Assembly (NCBI RefSeq): GCF_001613935.1
Contig: NZ_LQCI01000016.1
Coordinates: 1 to 64,000 of the forward strand
Direction: 5' to 3'
Origin: Amycolatopsis regifaucium
GTDB taxonomy: Bacteria > Actinomycetota > Actinomycetes > Mycobacteriales > Pseudonocardiaceae
DNA: 64,000 bases
The notes below the pieces were generated by a model. That model searched no databases. It was not told where the DNA came from and saw only the letters and a program-made list of their open reading frames with translations. Shown in pieces: positions 52,829 to 61,563 of this stretch; the first letter of the stretch is position 1, and each line of letters opens with the position of its first letter. The position numbers and the translations under genes are program-made.

Positions 52829-55800
52829 GTGTCACGTCCAGACGGTCGCCCCAGCATCCAAGACATCGCCCGTGCCCGGTTGAGCGACGGTTTCGTCGGC
52901 CGCGTCGGGGAACGTGAAGACTTCCGGGCCAATCTGGCGTTACCGGGCAGCGACCGGCGTCGCCGGTACCTGTTCTCGGTGCACGGTCTCGCGGGGGTCG
53001 GCAAGACCTTCCTCCTCGAACAGCTTCGCGGTATCGCCGAGGAATCCCGCGCCGCCGTCGGATTCGCGGACGACCGCCTCCAGGATCTGCCCGCGACCCT
53101 GGTCAAACTCGCGAAGGACCTCGCTCGCGCCGGGCACGACATGCGGCGATTCGAGAAGCGCTACGAGTCCTACCTCAAGGCGCGGGAACGACTGCACAGC
53201 GATCCGCAGGCTCCCGCGGCCGGTCGCGCGCTCGTCACCAAGACCGTGGTCAAGGCCGGTCTCGGCGTGGCGAAGACCCTCCCCGGCGGCAGTATCGCCG
53301 CCGACGCGATCGATGCCGACGCGACGGCGAAACAGCTGGAGCAGCTGCAGAGTTACCTCGCGGCGAAGTTCAAACGGAAGGCCGACGTCCAGCTGCTCCT
53401 CGATCCGGCGGAGGAGCTGACCAAACCGTTCGTCGAGGATCTGTGGCGGCTGCCGGAATCCCGGCAGATCGCGCTGTTCTTCGACACCTTCGAACGGACG
53501 GCGCCGGTACTGGAAACCTGGCTGCTGGACCTGTTCGGCGGCCGGTACGGAGACCTGCCGCAGAACCTGGTGCTCACCGTCGCGGGCCAGTTCCCGCTGG
53601 ACGAGGCGAAATGGAACCGGTACGCGCCGCTGGTGCGCGAGATCGAACTCAGGCCGTTCACCGGACCGGAGGCGCGACGGCTGCTCGCCGAGCACGGGAT
53701 CACCGACGAGCAGGTGATCGAGACCGTGCTTCGGCTGACCGACGGCCTGCCCGTCCTGGTCGCCATGCTGGCGGAGCGACAGCCCTCCGAGGCGGACGCC
53801 GTCGGGGATCCCGGCGACGACGCGGTCAAACGGTTCCTGCACTGGGTCCCCGAAAAGGCGAAGCAAAAGATCGCCGCCACGGCGTCGCTACCTCGCGTCC
53901 TTGACGAAGACGTCGTCGGCGTCCTGACCGGAACGGAAACGGCGGGGGAGACGTTTCGCTGGCTGCGGGAACTGCCGTTCGTCGGGCGGCGCGAGCTACC
54001 GGTGCGCTATCACCCGGTGGTCCGCGGTCCGATGGTGCGCATGGAACGCGGTCGATCACCCGGCGAGTTCGCCGAGCACCATCGCAAGCTCGCCGAATAC
54101 TACGAAGGCCGGTGTACCGAACTCGGGCGCGCCGGGCACCGCGATGCCTGGAATGACGAGCGCTGGCAGCGAAGAAAACTGGAGCAGACCTACCACCGGC
54201 TCTGCGGCGATCCGGTCGAAGCGTTGCCGGACGCCCTGCTCGGCGTGGCCGAAATGATCACGACCGGCACCGCGGCCGCGCGAACCTGGGCACGCATGAT
54301 GGAGCAGGCCGGCATCGACGCCGACGAGCCCGCCGTCCTGCGCTGGGCTCGGCGGTTGGCCGAAGCGGTGGGAGACGGTGACGGCCCCCGTGAAGTGGAG
54401 GTCCTCGACCTGCTCGCCGGGGCTGGTGAACTCGACGCGGCCCGGCTCTCGACGGTGATCAGGCGACGCGCCTGGGCCTACGAGAGCCGCGACGAACTCG
54501 ATGCGGCGAAAAGGGACTTCGACCGTGCTCTCGACCTCAACCCCGCCGATCCCTACGCCTGGAGCGATCGCGGCAACTTCTTCCGCAACCAGTCGGACTG
54601 GGCGCCGGCGCTCGAAGACCTGAACCGGGCGATCGAACTCGACCCCGCCTACGCGTACTCGTGGCGCGGTCGCGGTTCGGCGCGAGCCGGACTCGGCGAT
54701 CTCGACGGCGCGATGACCGATCTCGACGAGGCCGTCCGCCTCCAGCCCGACCACGCGTGGGCCTACACGGCCCGCGGCGAGGTGCACCACAAGCGCGGGA
54801 ACCTCCGGAAGGCGATCGACGAACTCGACATCGCCATCCGGCTCGATCCCGACTACGCCTGGGCGGTCAACTACCGGGCGGTCCTCCTGGCCGAACTGGG
54901 GGAGACCGCCGAGGCGCTCGCCGGGTACCAGGCGGCTGCCGCGCTCCGTCCCCAGGACGTCTATTACCTGACCGAGCTGGCCTTGTTCCTCGGAAAGATC
55001 GGTGATCACGACGAGGCCGCGAAGGTCTTGGACGCGGCTATCGCGGCTGATCCCGGCAGCGCCAGGCCACCCGCGATCCGGGCGGCGTTCCACCGGCGCG
55101 CGGAGCGGTACCGGCTCGCGATCGACGGCTTCACGGCCGCGCTCCGGATCGACCCGGACTACGAGTGGGCGTACTACATGCGCGGGCTGGTCCATGACGA
55201 CCTCGGTGATCGGCAGGCGGCGCTGGCCGACTTCGACCGGGCTGTCGAGCTGGCTCCGGAGGACGCCGAGAATCACCTGTGGCGAGGGATGATGCTCAGC
55301 CGGTTGAAGAGGAACGGTGAAGCGGTGGAGTCCTTGAGCCGCGCGATCGAACTCGACCCCGGCAACGAGTGGGCGCATACCTGGCGGGCGATGGCCCACC
55401 AGAGACTGGACGATCACCGGTCCGCTCTCGCCGATATCGACGTCGCACTCGAATCGAGCCCTTCGAACGCCTTCTTCCATGTGACCCGGGCGAAAATCCT
55501 GGCGGAACTGGATCGCCACGAAGAAGCCAGGGCGGAGCTGGACGAAGGGGTCCGGTTGGGCGAGGACGGTGGGTACGCCTACTACCAGCGCGCCCATCAT
55601 CGCGCTCTCTTCGGTGACCTCGCCGGAGCCTTGGCCGATGTGGACAATGCACTGGCCGAGGGCCACGACGAGAGTGGCCGCGCCCTGCGTGCCGAGATCC
55701 GTCGCCGGTCGGGTGACCACGACAAGGCCATCGAGGAACTGCACGAACTGGTCGCGCTGGATCCGGACGACACCGAATACCGGGGAAACCTCGGGGAGGC

Positions 55801-56215
55801 CTTGTTGTTCGCCGGGAAGCCGGAAGAGGCGAGGGAGGTCCTGCGGCCCCTCGCATCGCGATCCTTTTGGCTACGCAACCTCCTCGCCTTGGTAGAGCTG
55901 AAGACCGGGCGGACCGAAGAAGCCGAACGACAGTTCGCCGAAGCCCTGGAGAAGGGCTTGGCCGACGCGGCCGCCGCCCCCGGGGACTGGGACGCCAAGA
56001 CCCAGCCGCTCTTCTATCTCTTGGCTCTCGGCCGCGTCGATGACGCGAAGCGCGACCTCGTCAAGCTTCTCGGAGAAGATCCGCCGCGGGAAACCCGGCT
56101 GGACCTGCTCCGCGATTTGAAGGAGACAGGACAGTTGCTGCCCGGACTCGGCGAGGTGATCGACGAGCTCTCCGCGCTGATCCCGCGACCGGTGCTCAAC
56201 CGCCCAGGTGCTTGA
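52829..56215 (+). CDS. STAND-type NTPase with C-terminal TPR array
   Basis: Of 1128 residues, an N-terminal P-loop NTPase occupies about 25-320: Walker A GLAGVGKT at 53-60, Walker B in IALFFDTFE at 214-222 and a GxP-type motif in LTDGLPVLVAM near 305, typical of STAND ATPases. A winged-helix-like linker follows (~330-470), then about 13 TPR units (~500-1060) such as DRALDLNPADPYAWSDRGNF. No effector domain precedes the ATPase, since only ~25 residues lie before it. STAND proteins are signal switches in regulation, death and phage defence. The TPRs would sense or recruit a partner. It stands alone; the start is the GTG at 52829. Confidence 0.85.
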   Translation: MSRPDGRPSIQDIARARLSDGFVGRVGEREDFRANLALPGSDRRRRYLFSVHGLAGVGKTFLLEQLRGIAEESRAAVGFADDRLQDLPATLVKLAKDLARAGHDMRRFEKRYESYLKARERLHSDPQAPAAGRALVTKTVVKAGLGVAKTLPGGSIAADAIDADATAKQLEQLQSYLAAKFKRKADVQLLLDPAEELTKPFVEDLWRLPESRQIALFFDTFERTAPVLETWLLDLFGGRYGDLPQNLVLTVAGQFPLDEAKWNRYAPLVREIELRPFTGPEARRLLAEHGITDEQVIETVLRLTDGLPVLVAMLAERQPSEADAVGDPGDDAVKRFLHWVPEKAKQKIAATASLPRVLDEDVVGVLTGTETAGETFRWLRELPFVGRRELPVRYHPVVRGPMVRMERGRSPGEFAEHHRKLAEYYEGRCTELGRAGHRDAWNDERWQRRKLEQTYHRLCGDPVEALPDALLGVAEMITTGTAAARTWARMMEQAGIDADEPAVLRWARRLAEAVGDGDGPREVEVLDLLAGAGELDAARLSTVIRRRAWAYESRDELDAAKRDFDRALDLNPADPYAWSDRGNFFRNQSDWAPALEDLNRAIELDPAYAYSWRGRGSARAGLGDLDGAMTDLDEAVRLQPDHAWAYTARGEVHHKRGNLRKAIDELDIAIRLDPDYAWAVNYRAVLLAELGETAEALAGYQAAAALRPQDVYYLTELALFLGKIGDHDEAAKVLDAAIAADPGSARPPAIRAAFHRRAERYRLAIDGFTAALRIDPDYEWAYYMRGLVHDDLGDRQAALADFDRAVELAPEDAENHLWRGMMLSRLKRNGEAVESLSRAIELDPGNEWAHTWRAMAHQRLDDHRSALADIDVALESSPSNAFFHVTRAKILAELDRHEEARAELDEGVRLGEDGGYAYYQRAHHRALFGDLAGALADVDNALAEGHDESGRALRAEIRRRSGDHDKAIEELHELVALDPDDTEYRGNLGEALLFAGKPEEAREVLRPLASRSFWLRNLLALVELKTGRTEEAERQFAEALEKGLADAAAAPGDWDAKTQPLFYLLALGRVDDAKRDLVKLLGEDPPRETRLDLLRDLKETGQLLPGLGEVIDELSALIPRPVLNRPGA

Positions 56216-56894
56216 GCGCCTCCTTCCGGGAGAGATTCGAGAGCGCCGGGTGCGCGGCGACGAACGCGCGTACCCAGTCCGGCTCGGTCTTCGCGTACTC
56301 GCGTAGCGCCCAGCCGATTCCCTTACGGAGGAAGAAGTCCTTGTCGTCGATGTTCGCCTCGACCGCCCGGGTGAGCAGATCGGTGTCGGTCCTGCCCTTG
56401 GCGCCGACCTGGCAGATCACCGCTGTGCGGCGGCGCCACCTGTCCTCGTCGTAGGCCCAGGTGAGCATCAAGGGGAGCATCGTTTCCGGTTCGGCCCGCA
56501 GGATCGGCCCGACGCGGCGGATGGCGACCTCGTCGACGTAGTCCCACCAGGCACCGGTCACGATCATCTCCTCGTACAGAACGAGCAGTTCGCTGTCTTG
56601 CCAAGGGGCGTAGGCGCGGTGACCGGACAGGTCGATGGCCGCGTACCGCTCCTCGCGGAATTCCGCCTCGCGCCACAGGGTGCGCACGGCGGCGGAGAAG
56701 CTCACCTCATCGGGTAGTGAATGTTCCGCGAAAATCGGTTTCAGCAAGGCCGATCTAGCAGGTTTCGGCACGCCGAGGAACGGCATTTCCGACTTCATGT
56801 ACGTCCGCATCGCGGTCGCCTTTCCGGTATCGGCCAGTCCGGCCAAACCGTTGCGAACCGCTGAAACCAGGCTTTTCACCACATCCATGCGCAC
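56196..56894 (-). CDS. AlkD-like DNA alkylation repair protein
   Basis: The 232-residue all-helical HEAT-like protein has MKSEMPFLGVPKPARSALLK near 35-55, GAWWDYVDEVAIRRVGPILR with the Trp and Asp expected at the glycosylase site (~115), and FFLRKGIGWALREYAKTEPD with the later Trp (~188). This is the AlkC/AlkD family, which removes N3/N7-alkylated bases without flipping them. The 3' end overlaps the STAND/TPR gene by 20 bases on the opposite strand. Confidence 0.88.
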   Translation of the reverse strand: MRMDVVKSLVSAVRNGLAGLADTGKATAMRTYMKSEMPFLGVPKPARSALLKPIFAEHSLPDEVSFSAAVRTLWREAEFREERYAAIDLSGHRAYAPWQDSELLVLYEEMIVTGAWWDYVDEVAIRRVGPILRAEPETMLPLMLTWAYDEDRWRRRTAVICQVGAKGRTDTDLLTRAVEANIDDKDFFLRKGIGWALREYAKTEPDWVRAFVAAHPALSNLSRKEALKHLGG

Positions 56895-57073
56895 TCCTCT
56901 CCCAGCAGGCCGCCGCGAGCGTACGACAGGGGACCGACAAGACGGATATGCCCGGATCGGGGCGCGGATACCGACTAAAGAGGGATGGCGGTCAACGTGT
57001 CGGTCAACGAGATTGAAGCCGGTTCTCGGTAGCTTCGGCCCGACCGGGTCGTACGCGGACGAAAAGGAACACA

Positions 57074-58663
57074 GTGAAGAAATTCGTTGCCGCCCTGGCG
57101 GTCGCGGGGATCGGCGTCGGCACCATGGCGCTCGCTCCCTCCGCCACGGCCGCCTCGGCGTCGGACTTCGATCCGAAGCCCATCAGCTGGGGAGCCTGCA
57201 CCCGGCCGAGCCTGGTCAAGGCCGGCGCGGAATGCGGCTTCCTCGAGGTCCCGCTGGACTACGCGAAGCCCGGCGGCGAGAAGGTCTCGATCGCCGTCTC
57301 GCGCGTGAAGCACAAGTCCGCCCGATCCCAGGGCGTCATGATCGTCAACCCGGGTGGCCCCGGCGGATCCGGCCTCGGACTGTCGACGCTCGGCCGGGCC
57401 GTTCCCAAGAAGGCGGGTGAAGAGTACGACTGGATCGGTTTCGACCCGCGAGGGGTCGGGGCGAGCAAGCCGTCGCTGACCTGCGACGGCAACTACGCCT
57501 CCTACAGCCGCCCGCAGTACGTGCCGACCACGCGCGCCATCGAGAAGACGTGGCTCGACAGGGCGAAGGGTTACGCGAAGGCGTGCGCCAAGAACGGCGC
57601 GATCCTGGAGCACATCAAGACCATCGATGTCGCGAAGGACGTCGACAGCCTGCGCAAGGCGCTGGGCGAGAAGCAGATCAACTACTACGGCTTCTCTTAC
57701 GGCACCTACCTCGGTCAGGTGTACAGCACGCTGTTCCCGCAGAACGTGCGGCGGATGGTCTTCGACGGCACCGTCGATCCCCGCGATGTCTGGTACCAGG
57801 CGAACCTGAACCAGGACATCGCCTTCGACAAGAACATCAAGACCTACTTCGGCTGGCTCGCCAAGTACGACGACGTCTACCACCTCGGCAAGACCGCTTC
57901 CGCGGTGGAGAAGCTGTGGTACGCCGAGCAGAAGAAGCTGTACGACAAGCCCGCGGGCGGGGTCATCGGCGGTTCCGAGTGGACGGACATCTTCCTGCAG
58001 GCCGGGTACTACGTCTTCGGTTGGGAAGACATGGCGAAGGCGTTCTCCGGATGGGTGCACCAAGGCGACTGGCAGACCCTGAAGGGCCTGTACGACGACT
58101 CCAACCCGCCGGGCCAGGACAACGGGTACGCCGTGTACGCGGCCGTGCAGTGCACCGACGTCGCGTGGCCGCAGAACTGGAACCGCTGGAAGTTCGACAA
58201 CTGGATCACGCACTTCCGGGCCCCGTTCGAGACCTGGGGCAACGCCTGGTTCAACGCGCCGTGCCTCGACTGGCCCGCGAAGCCGGGCAAGCCGGTGGAG
58301 ATCGACGGGCGCAAGGTGCCGGGAATCCTGCTGGTCAACGAGGAGAACGACGCCGCGACGCCGTACCCCGGCAGTCTGGAGGTCCGGAAGCGCTACCCGA
58401 ACTCCAGCCTGATCAGCGCGCCCGGAGGCACCACGCACTCCGGTTCGCTGTCCGGTGTGTCCTGTGTGGACGACAAGATCGCGGACTACCTGCTGACCGG
58501 GCAGCTGCCGCAGCGGAAGCCGGGCAACGGTTCGGACGTGCAGTGCACTCCCGTCCCGCCGCCGGTTCCGGCCGGTTCGTCGGCGACGGCGAACAAGTCG
58601 GACGTGCCTTCGGCCGCCGCTGAAGTGAAGAAGGAGACGCTCGCTCAGACGCTGCGGTTCTGA
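57074..58663 (+). CDS. Secreted alpha/beta-hydrolase, TAP-like tripeptidyl aminopeptidase family
   Basis: The 529-residue protein has a signal peptide (MKKFVAALAVAGIGVGTMAL, cleavage near ATA-AS, ~30) and an alpha/beta-hydrolase fold with oxyanion HG-like segment NPGGPGGSGLGLSTLGRAV. The nucleophile is Ser in YYGFSYGTYLGQVYSTLFPQ (~210), with Asp in NEENDAATPY (~425) and His in GGTTHSGSLSGVSC within the TAP-like C-terminal domain. This is the group of Streptomyces SlpD/SlpE and tripeptidyl aminopeptidases, which cut short peptides from protein N-termini outside the cell. The tail after the last domain is Pro/Ala-rich. The start is the GTG at 57074. Confidence 0.9.
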   Translation: MKKFVAALAVAGIGVGTMALAPSATAASASDFDPKPISWGACTRPSLVKAGAECGFLEVPLDYAKPGGEKVSIAVSRVKHKSARSQGVMIVNPGGPGGSGLGLSTLGRAVPKKAGEEYDWIGFDPRGVGASKPSLTCDGNYASYSRPQYVPTTRAIEKTWLDRAKGYAKACAKNGAILEHIKTIDVAKDVDSLRKALGEKQINYYGFSYGTYLGQVYSTLFPQNVRRMVFDGTVDPRDVWYQANLNQDIAFDKNIKTYFGWLAKYDDVYHLGKTASAVEKLWYAEQKKLYDKPAGGVIGGSEWTDIFLQAGYYVFGWEDMAKAFSGWVHQGDWQTLKGLYDDSNPPGQDNGYAVYAAVQCTDVAWPQNWNRWKFDNWITHFRAPFETWGNAWFNAPCLDWPAKPGKPVEIDGRKVPGILLVNEENDAATPYPGSLEVRKRYPNSSLISAPGGTTHSGSLSGVSCVDDKIADYLLTGQLPQRKPGNGSDVQCTPVPPPVPAGSSATANKSDVPSAAAEVKKETLAQTLRF

Positions 58664-58691
58664 GTCCGATCGCACTTCGGGATGCTTCGCC

Positions 58692-58719
58692 GCCCCGGTC
58701 CGGATTTCCGGGCCGGGGC
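58692..58719. terminator. Rho-independent-like terminator after the peptidase gene
   Basis: GCCCCGGTCCGGA and TCCGGGCCGGGGC form a 13-bp stem with one mismatch and a 2-base gap, followed by TTT. It lies 28 bases past the stop of the secreted peptidase. Confidence 0.75.
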
Positions 58720-58881
58720 TTTCCCACGTCGTGATCAGTCCTCTGAACGCGCTGGACTACCGGCATGACCGGCACCCTTTCGGCCTGGATCGCGATGAAG
58801 GTACCGCTCATCCACCGTCCCGGCCCCGATTCCCGCCGCCGGGCCGGGGAATTGTCGGCACCGCCCGTTAGCGTCCCCGGC

Positions 58882-59379
58882 ATGACCATTGTCGAAGAGC
58901 ACCGGACCGAGATCCGGGTGCAGGACACCGTTTATCGCATCGAGGTCGCCGCCCGTGAGGGCAGCGGCGCGGCCGGGGAAGACCGCTGGGTGACCGTCAC
59001 GGTCGGCGGGGCCGGACCGCAGGAGGAGCCTGTCGCCGAAGGCAGGATCGACATCGACGCCGAAGCCGTACCGGCATTGGCGACCGTCCTTTCCGACACG
59101 CTGATGGCGTTCGCCGGGCGGAGCAACGGCCGGAACGGTCGCCGAAGATCGGCGGATCGCCCCGCGCACCAGGGCCTGCCGTGGTCCGACGAACTGGACG
59201 CCGAACTGGAAAGCCGTTGGCTGGCAGGGGAAAGCGTCGAGGAGATCGCACGGCGGTTCGAACGGACGCCGGGCGGGATCCGGGCAAGGCTGCCCAGGGT
59301 CGGATGCGACCCGGAACGCCGTGGCGCGTACCTCCCGATCCCGCCGAGTCAGCGAGAGGTGGTGAGGGAACTCGGCTGA
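58882..59379 (+). CDS. Small protein with C-terminal helix-turn-helix
   Basis: The 165-residue protein has a beta-rich N-terminal part (MTIVEEHRTEIRVQDTVYRI) and a C-terminal Myb/HTH-like segment, PWSDELDAELESRWLAGESV, then EEIARRFERTPGGIRARLPR, of the kind found at the end of some actinobacterial helicases and small regulators. It may bind DNA. I do not recognise the full-length family. The ATG at 58882 matches the start of coding-like sequence; an earlier ATG at 58765 adds 39 unlikely residues. Confidence 0.65.
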   Translation: MTIVEEHRTEIRVQDTVYRIEVAAREGSGAAGEDRWVTVTVGGAGPQEEPVAEGRIDIDAEAVPALATVLSDTLMAFAGRSNGRNGRRRSADRPAHQGLPWSDELDAELESRWLAGESVEEIARRFERTPGGIRARLPRVGCDPERRGAYLPIPPSQREVVRELG

Positions 59380-59396
59380 ACGCGGGTCTGGTGACT

Positions 59397-59435
59397 GTGT
59401 GGATTTTGGGACGTTGGATGTCCCAAAATCCACAC
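59397..59435. terminator. 16-bp palindrome between convergent genes
   Basis: GTGTGGATTTTGGGAC and GTCCCAAAATCCACAC form a perfect 16-bp stem with loop GTTGGAT. It lies 17 bases before the end of each of the two convergent genes, and the A/T block of one arm gives a U-run in either direction. It is unrelated in sequence to the GAAGG-type palindromes. Confidence 0.75.
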
Positions 59436-59451
59436 GGGCCAATCCACCACG

Positions 59452-60417
59452 TCAGTCCACTGTGGACGAGATACCCCGGTGCATCCGTGCCGCCATCTCC
59501 CGCAGGTGGCCGAGCAGCTCCGGCGGCTCGTGCACGGTGAACTCGCAGCCGAGCCCTAACAGCCGGAAAGCGAGCCAATCGAGTGTGTCGGCACCCGCGT
59601 TCCAGACGCAGCCGGCGTCATCGATCGGTTCGAGTTCTCCGATGTCGTCCCCGATCGCGGGGGCGACCTGATTCATCGGCGCGTGCAGCGTCACTCGAGC
59701 GCGGTAGGTGGGAAGGAGGCTGTACATCCTGTCGGTGACATAGGCCGCCACGTCCTCGGCGGGTGGCTGTCGCGGGGTGGCCCGGCCGCCGGTCGCGCGC
59801 GGTTCGGCGATCCGGTCCGCCCGGAAGATCCGCCAGTCGTCGCGGTCGAGGTCGTAGCCGAGCAAATACCAGCGGCGTCCGGCCGAGACGAGCCGGTGCG
59901 GTTCGACGTGCCGCCGGGATTCGGTCCCGTCGCCGGTGCGGTAGGCGAACCGGGTCCGTTCGGTGTTGGCGATCGCGCCGGCGAAGACGGTGAGGTGTTC
60001 CGGGTCGACGGCGGGGCCGGTACCGGGCAGCGGCACGGTCGCGGCGCCGAGCGCGCCGACGCGGTAGCGCAACCGCGAGGGCAGTACCTGCTCGAGTTTC
60101 GCCAGTGCCCGGACCGACGACTCCCCGATACCGGAGATCGCCTGCCCGGCGGCGCCCCGGAGACCGACCGCGATGGCGACGGCTTCCTCGTCGTCGAGCA
60201 GCAGCGGTGGCATCGCCGCGCCCGCGCCCAGCCGGTAACCGCCGTCGGCGCCTCGTGACGCGTCGACGGGGTAACCGAGCTCACGTAGCCGGTCGATGTC
60301 GCGTCGGATCGTGCGCTGGCTGACCTCCAGCCGTCGCGCGAGTTCGCTGCCAGGCCATTCGCGCGGTGTCTGCAGGAGCGACAGCAGGCTGAGCAGCCGG
60401 GCGGGCGTGTCCGTCAT
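59452..60417 (-). CDS. WYL-domain transcriptional regulator
   Basis: The 321-residue protein has an N-terminal helix-turn-helix (MTDTPARLLSLLSLLQTPRE, then ELARRLEVSQRTIRRDIDRL), a WYL domain with VEPHRLVSAGRRWYLLGYDL (~185-204) and a WCX-like C-terminal domain. WYL proteins sense ligands, often nucleotides or nucleic acid, and many control DNA-damage or defence genes. It is divergent from argC with 117 bases between. No partner gene is linked, so its target may be itself or distant. Confidence 0.9.
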   Translation of the reverse strand: MTDTPARLLSLLSLLQTPREWPGSELARRLEVSQRTIRRDIDRLRELGYPVDASRGADGGYRLGAGAAMPPLLLDDEEAVAIAVGLRGAAGQAISGIGESSVRALAKLEQVLPSRLRYRVGALGAATVPLPGTGPAVDPEHLTVFAGAIANTERTRFAYRTGDGTESRRHVEPHRLVSAGRRWYLLGYDLDRDDWRIFRADRIAEPRATGGRATPRQPPAEDVAAYVTDRMYSLLPTYRARVTLHAPMNQVAPAIGDDIGELEPIDDAGCVWNAGADTLDWLAFRLLGLGCEFTVHEPPELLGHLREMAARMHRGISSTVD

Positions 60418-60498
60418 GCGGTAAGGATGCCCTGGAGAGAGGACAGGAGATGACCTAGTTCGGGTGAGCCACACGACAGTGTTCGACGGAGCTTCTGT

Positions 60499-60533
60499 TT
60501 GATTGAACTTGCACCGCTGTGCATAATCATTCG
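60499..60533 (+). promoter_or_regulatory. argC promoter with ARG-like box
   Basis: TTGATT (60499-60504) and CATAAT (60522-60527) are spaced by 17 bases, placing the transcript start at or next to the argC ATG. TGCATAATCATTCG (60520-60533) matches the ArgR consensus TGAAT-N4-ATTCA in 8 of 10 bases and covers the -10. ArgR with arginine would block this promoter. No ribosome site precedes the ATG, so the transcript looks leaderless. Confidence 0.65.
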
Positions 60534-60534
60534 T

Positions 60535-61563
60535 ATGACGGTGAAGATCGCGGTGGCCGGAGCCAGCGGGTACGCGGGCGGCGAACTCCTGCGCCTCCTG
60601 CTGACCCATCCCGAAGTCCAGATCGGTGCGCTGACCGCGGCCAGCTCCGCGGGGACGCCGCTCATCCAGCACCAGCCGCACCTCGCGCCGCTGGCGGACC
60701 GCGTCCTGCTGGAGACGACCCCGGAGACCTTGGCCGGACACGACGTCGTCTTCCTCGCCCTGCCGCACGGCCACTCGGGAGCCATCGCCGCGCAGCTGGG
60801 CCCGGACGTCCTGGTCGTCGACCTCGGCGCGGACCACCGGCTGGCGGACGCCGCCGACTGGCAGCGCTGGTACGGCGGCGACCACGCCGGACAGTGGCCG
60901 TACGGACTTCCCGAACTCCCCGGCGCCCGTGAGCGCCTCGCCGGTACCAAGCGCATCGCGGTCCCCGGCTGCTTCCCGACCGGCGGTTCGATCGCCCTCG
61001 CCCCGGCCTTCGCCGCCGGCCTGGTCGAGCCGGAGGTCAACGTCGTGGCCGTGACCGGGACCTCGGGCGCGGGCAAGAGCCTCAAGCCGAACCTCCTCGG
61101 TTCGGAGGTGATGGGTTCGGCCACCGCGTACGGCGTCGGTGGCGCCCACCGGCACACCCCCGAATTCGCACAGAACCTCTCGGCTGTTTCGGGGGAGCGG
61201 GTCAAGGTCTCGTTCACTCCGGTGCTGGCCCCGATGCCGAGGGGGATCCTCACCACCGCGAGCGCCGCGCTGAAGTCCGATGTGGACACCGACGGTGCCC
61301 GCGAGGTGTACGAGAAGGCCTACGCCGCCGAGCCGTTCGTTCAGCTGCTGCCTTCGGGCCAGTGGCCGTCGTCGGCTTCGGTGGTCGGCTCGAACAACGT
61401 CCAGCTGCAGCTCACCGTCGACGCCGACACCCGGCGCCTGATCGTGGTCGCGGCCATCGACAACCTGACCAAGGGCACCGCGGGCGGTGCCGTGCAGTCG
61501 ATGAACATCGCACTCGGCCTCCCCGAAACCACCGGACTACCGACCGTAGGAGTCGCTCCGTGA
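60535..61563 (+). CDS. argC: N-acetyl-gamma-glutamyl-phosphate reductase
   Basis: The 342-residue enzyme begins MTVKIAVAGASGYAGGELLR with the NADP-binding Rossmann glycines. The catalytic Cys is in IAVPGCFPTGGSIALAPAFA (~145), and GTSGAGKSLKPNLLGSEVMG follows. It reduces N-acetylglutamyl phosphate to the semialdehyde in arginine synthesis. It is the first gene of the arg operon and overlaps argJ by GTGA. Regulation by ArgR is suggested by the box at 60520-60533. Confidence 0.97.
   Translation: MTVKIAVAGASGYAGGELLRLLLTHPEVQIGALTAASSAGTPLIQHQPHLAPLADRVLLETTPETLAGHDVVFLALPHGHSGAIAAQLGPDVLVVDLGADHRLADAADWQRWYGGDHAGQWPYGLPELPGARERLAGTKRIAVPGCFPTGGSIALAPAFAAGLVEPEVNVVAVTGTSGAGKSLKPNLLGSEVMGSATAYGVGGAHRHTPEFAQNLSAVSGERVKVSFTPVLAPMPRGILTTASAALKSDVDTDGAREVYEKAYAAEPFVQLLPSGQWPSSASVVGSNNVQLQLTVDADTRRLIVVAAIDNLTKGTAGGAVQSMNIALGLPETTGLPTVGVAP

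Noticed and set aside
52829..60417. A defence island containing the STAND, AlkD-like and WYL genes
   Set aside because: The genes face different directions, are separated by housekeeping-type genes and terminators, and no restriction, Cas, retron or toxin gene is nearby. WYL and STAND alone do not show defence.
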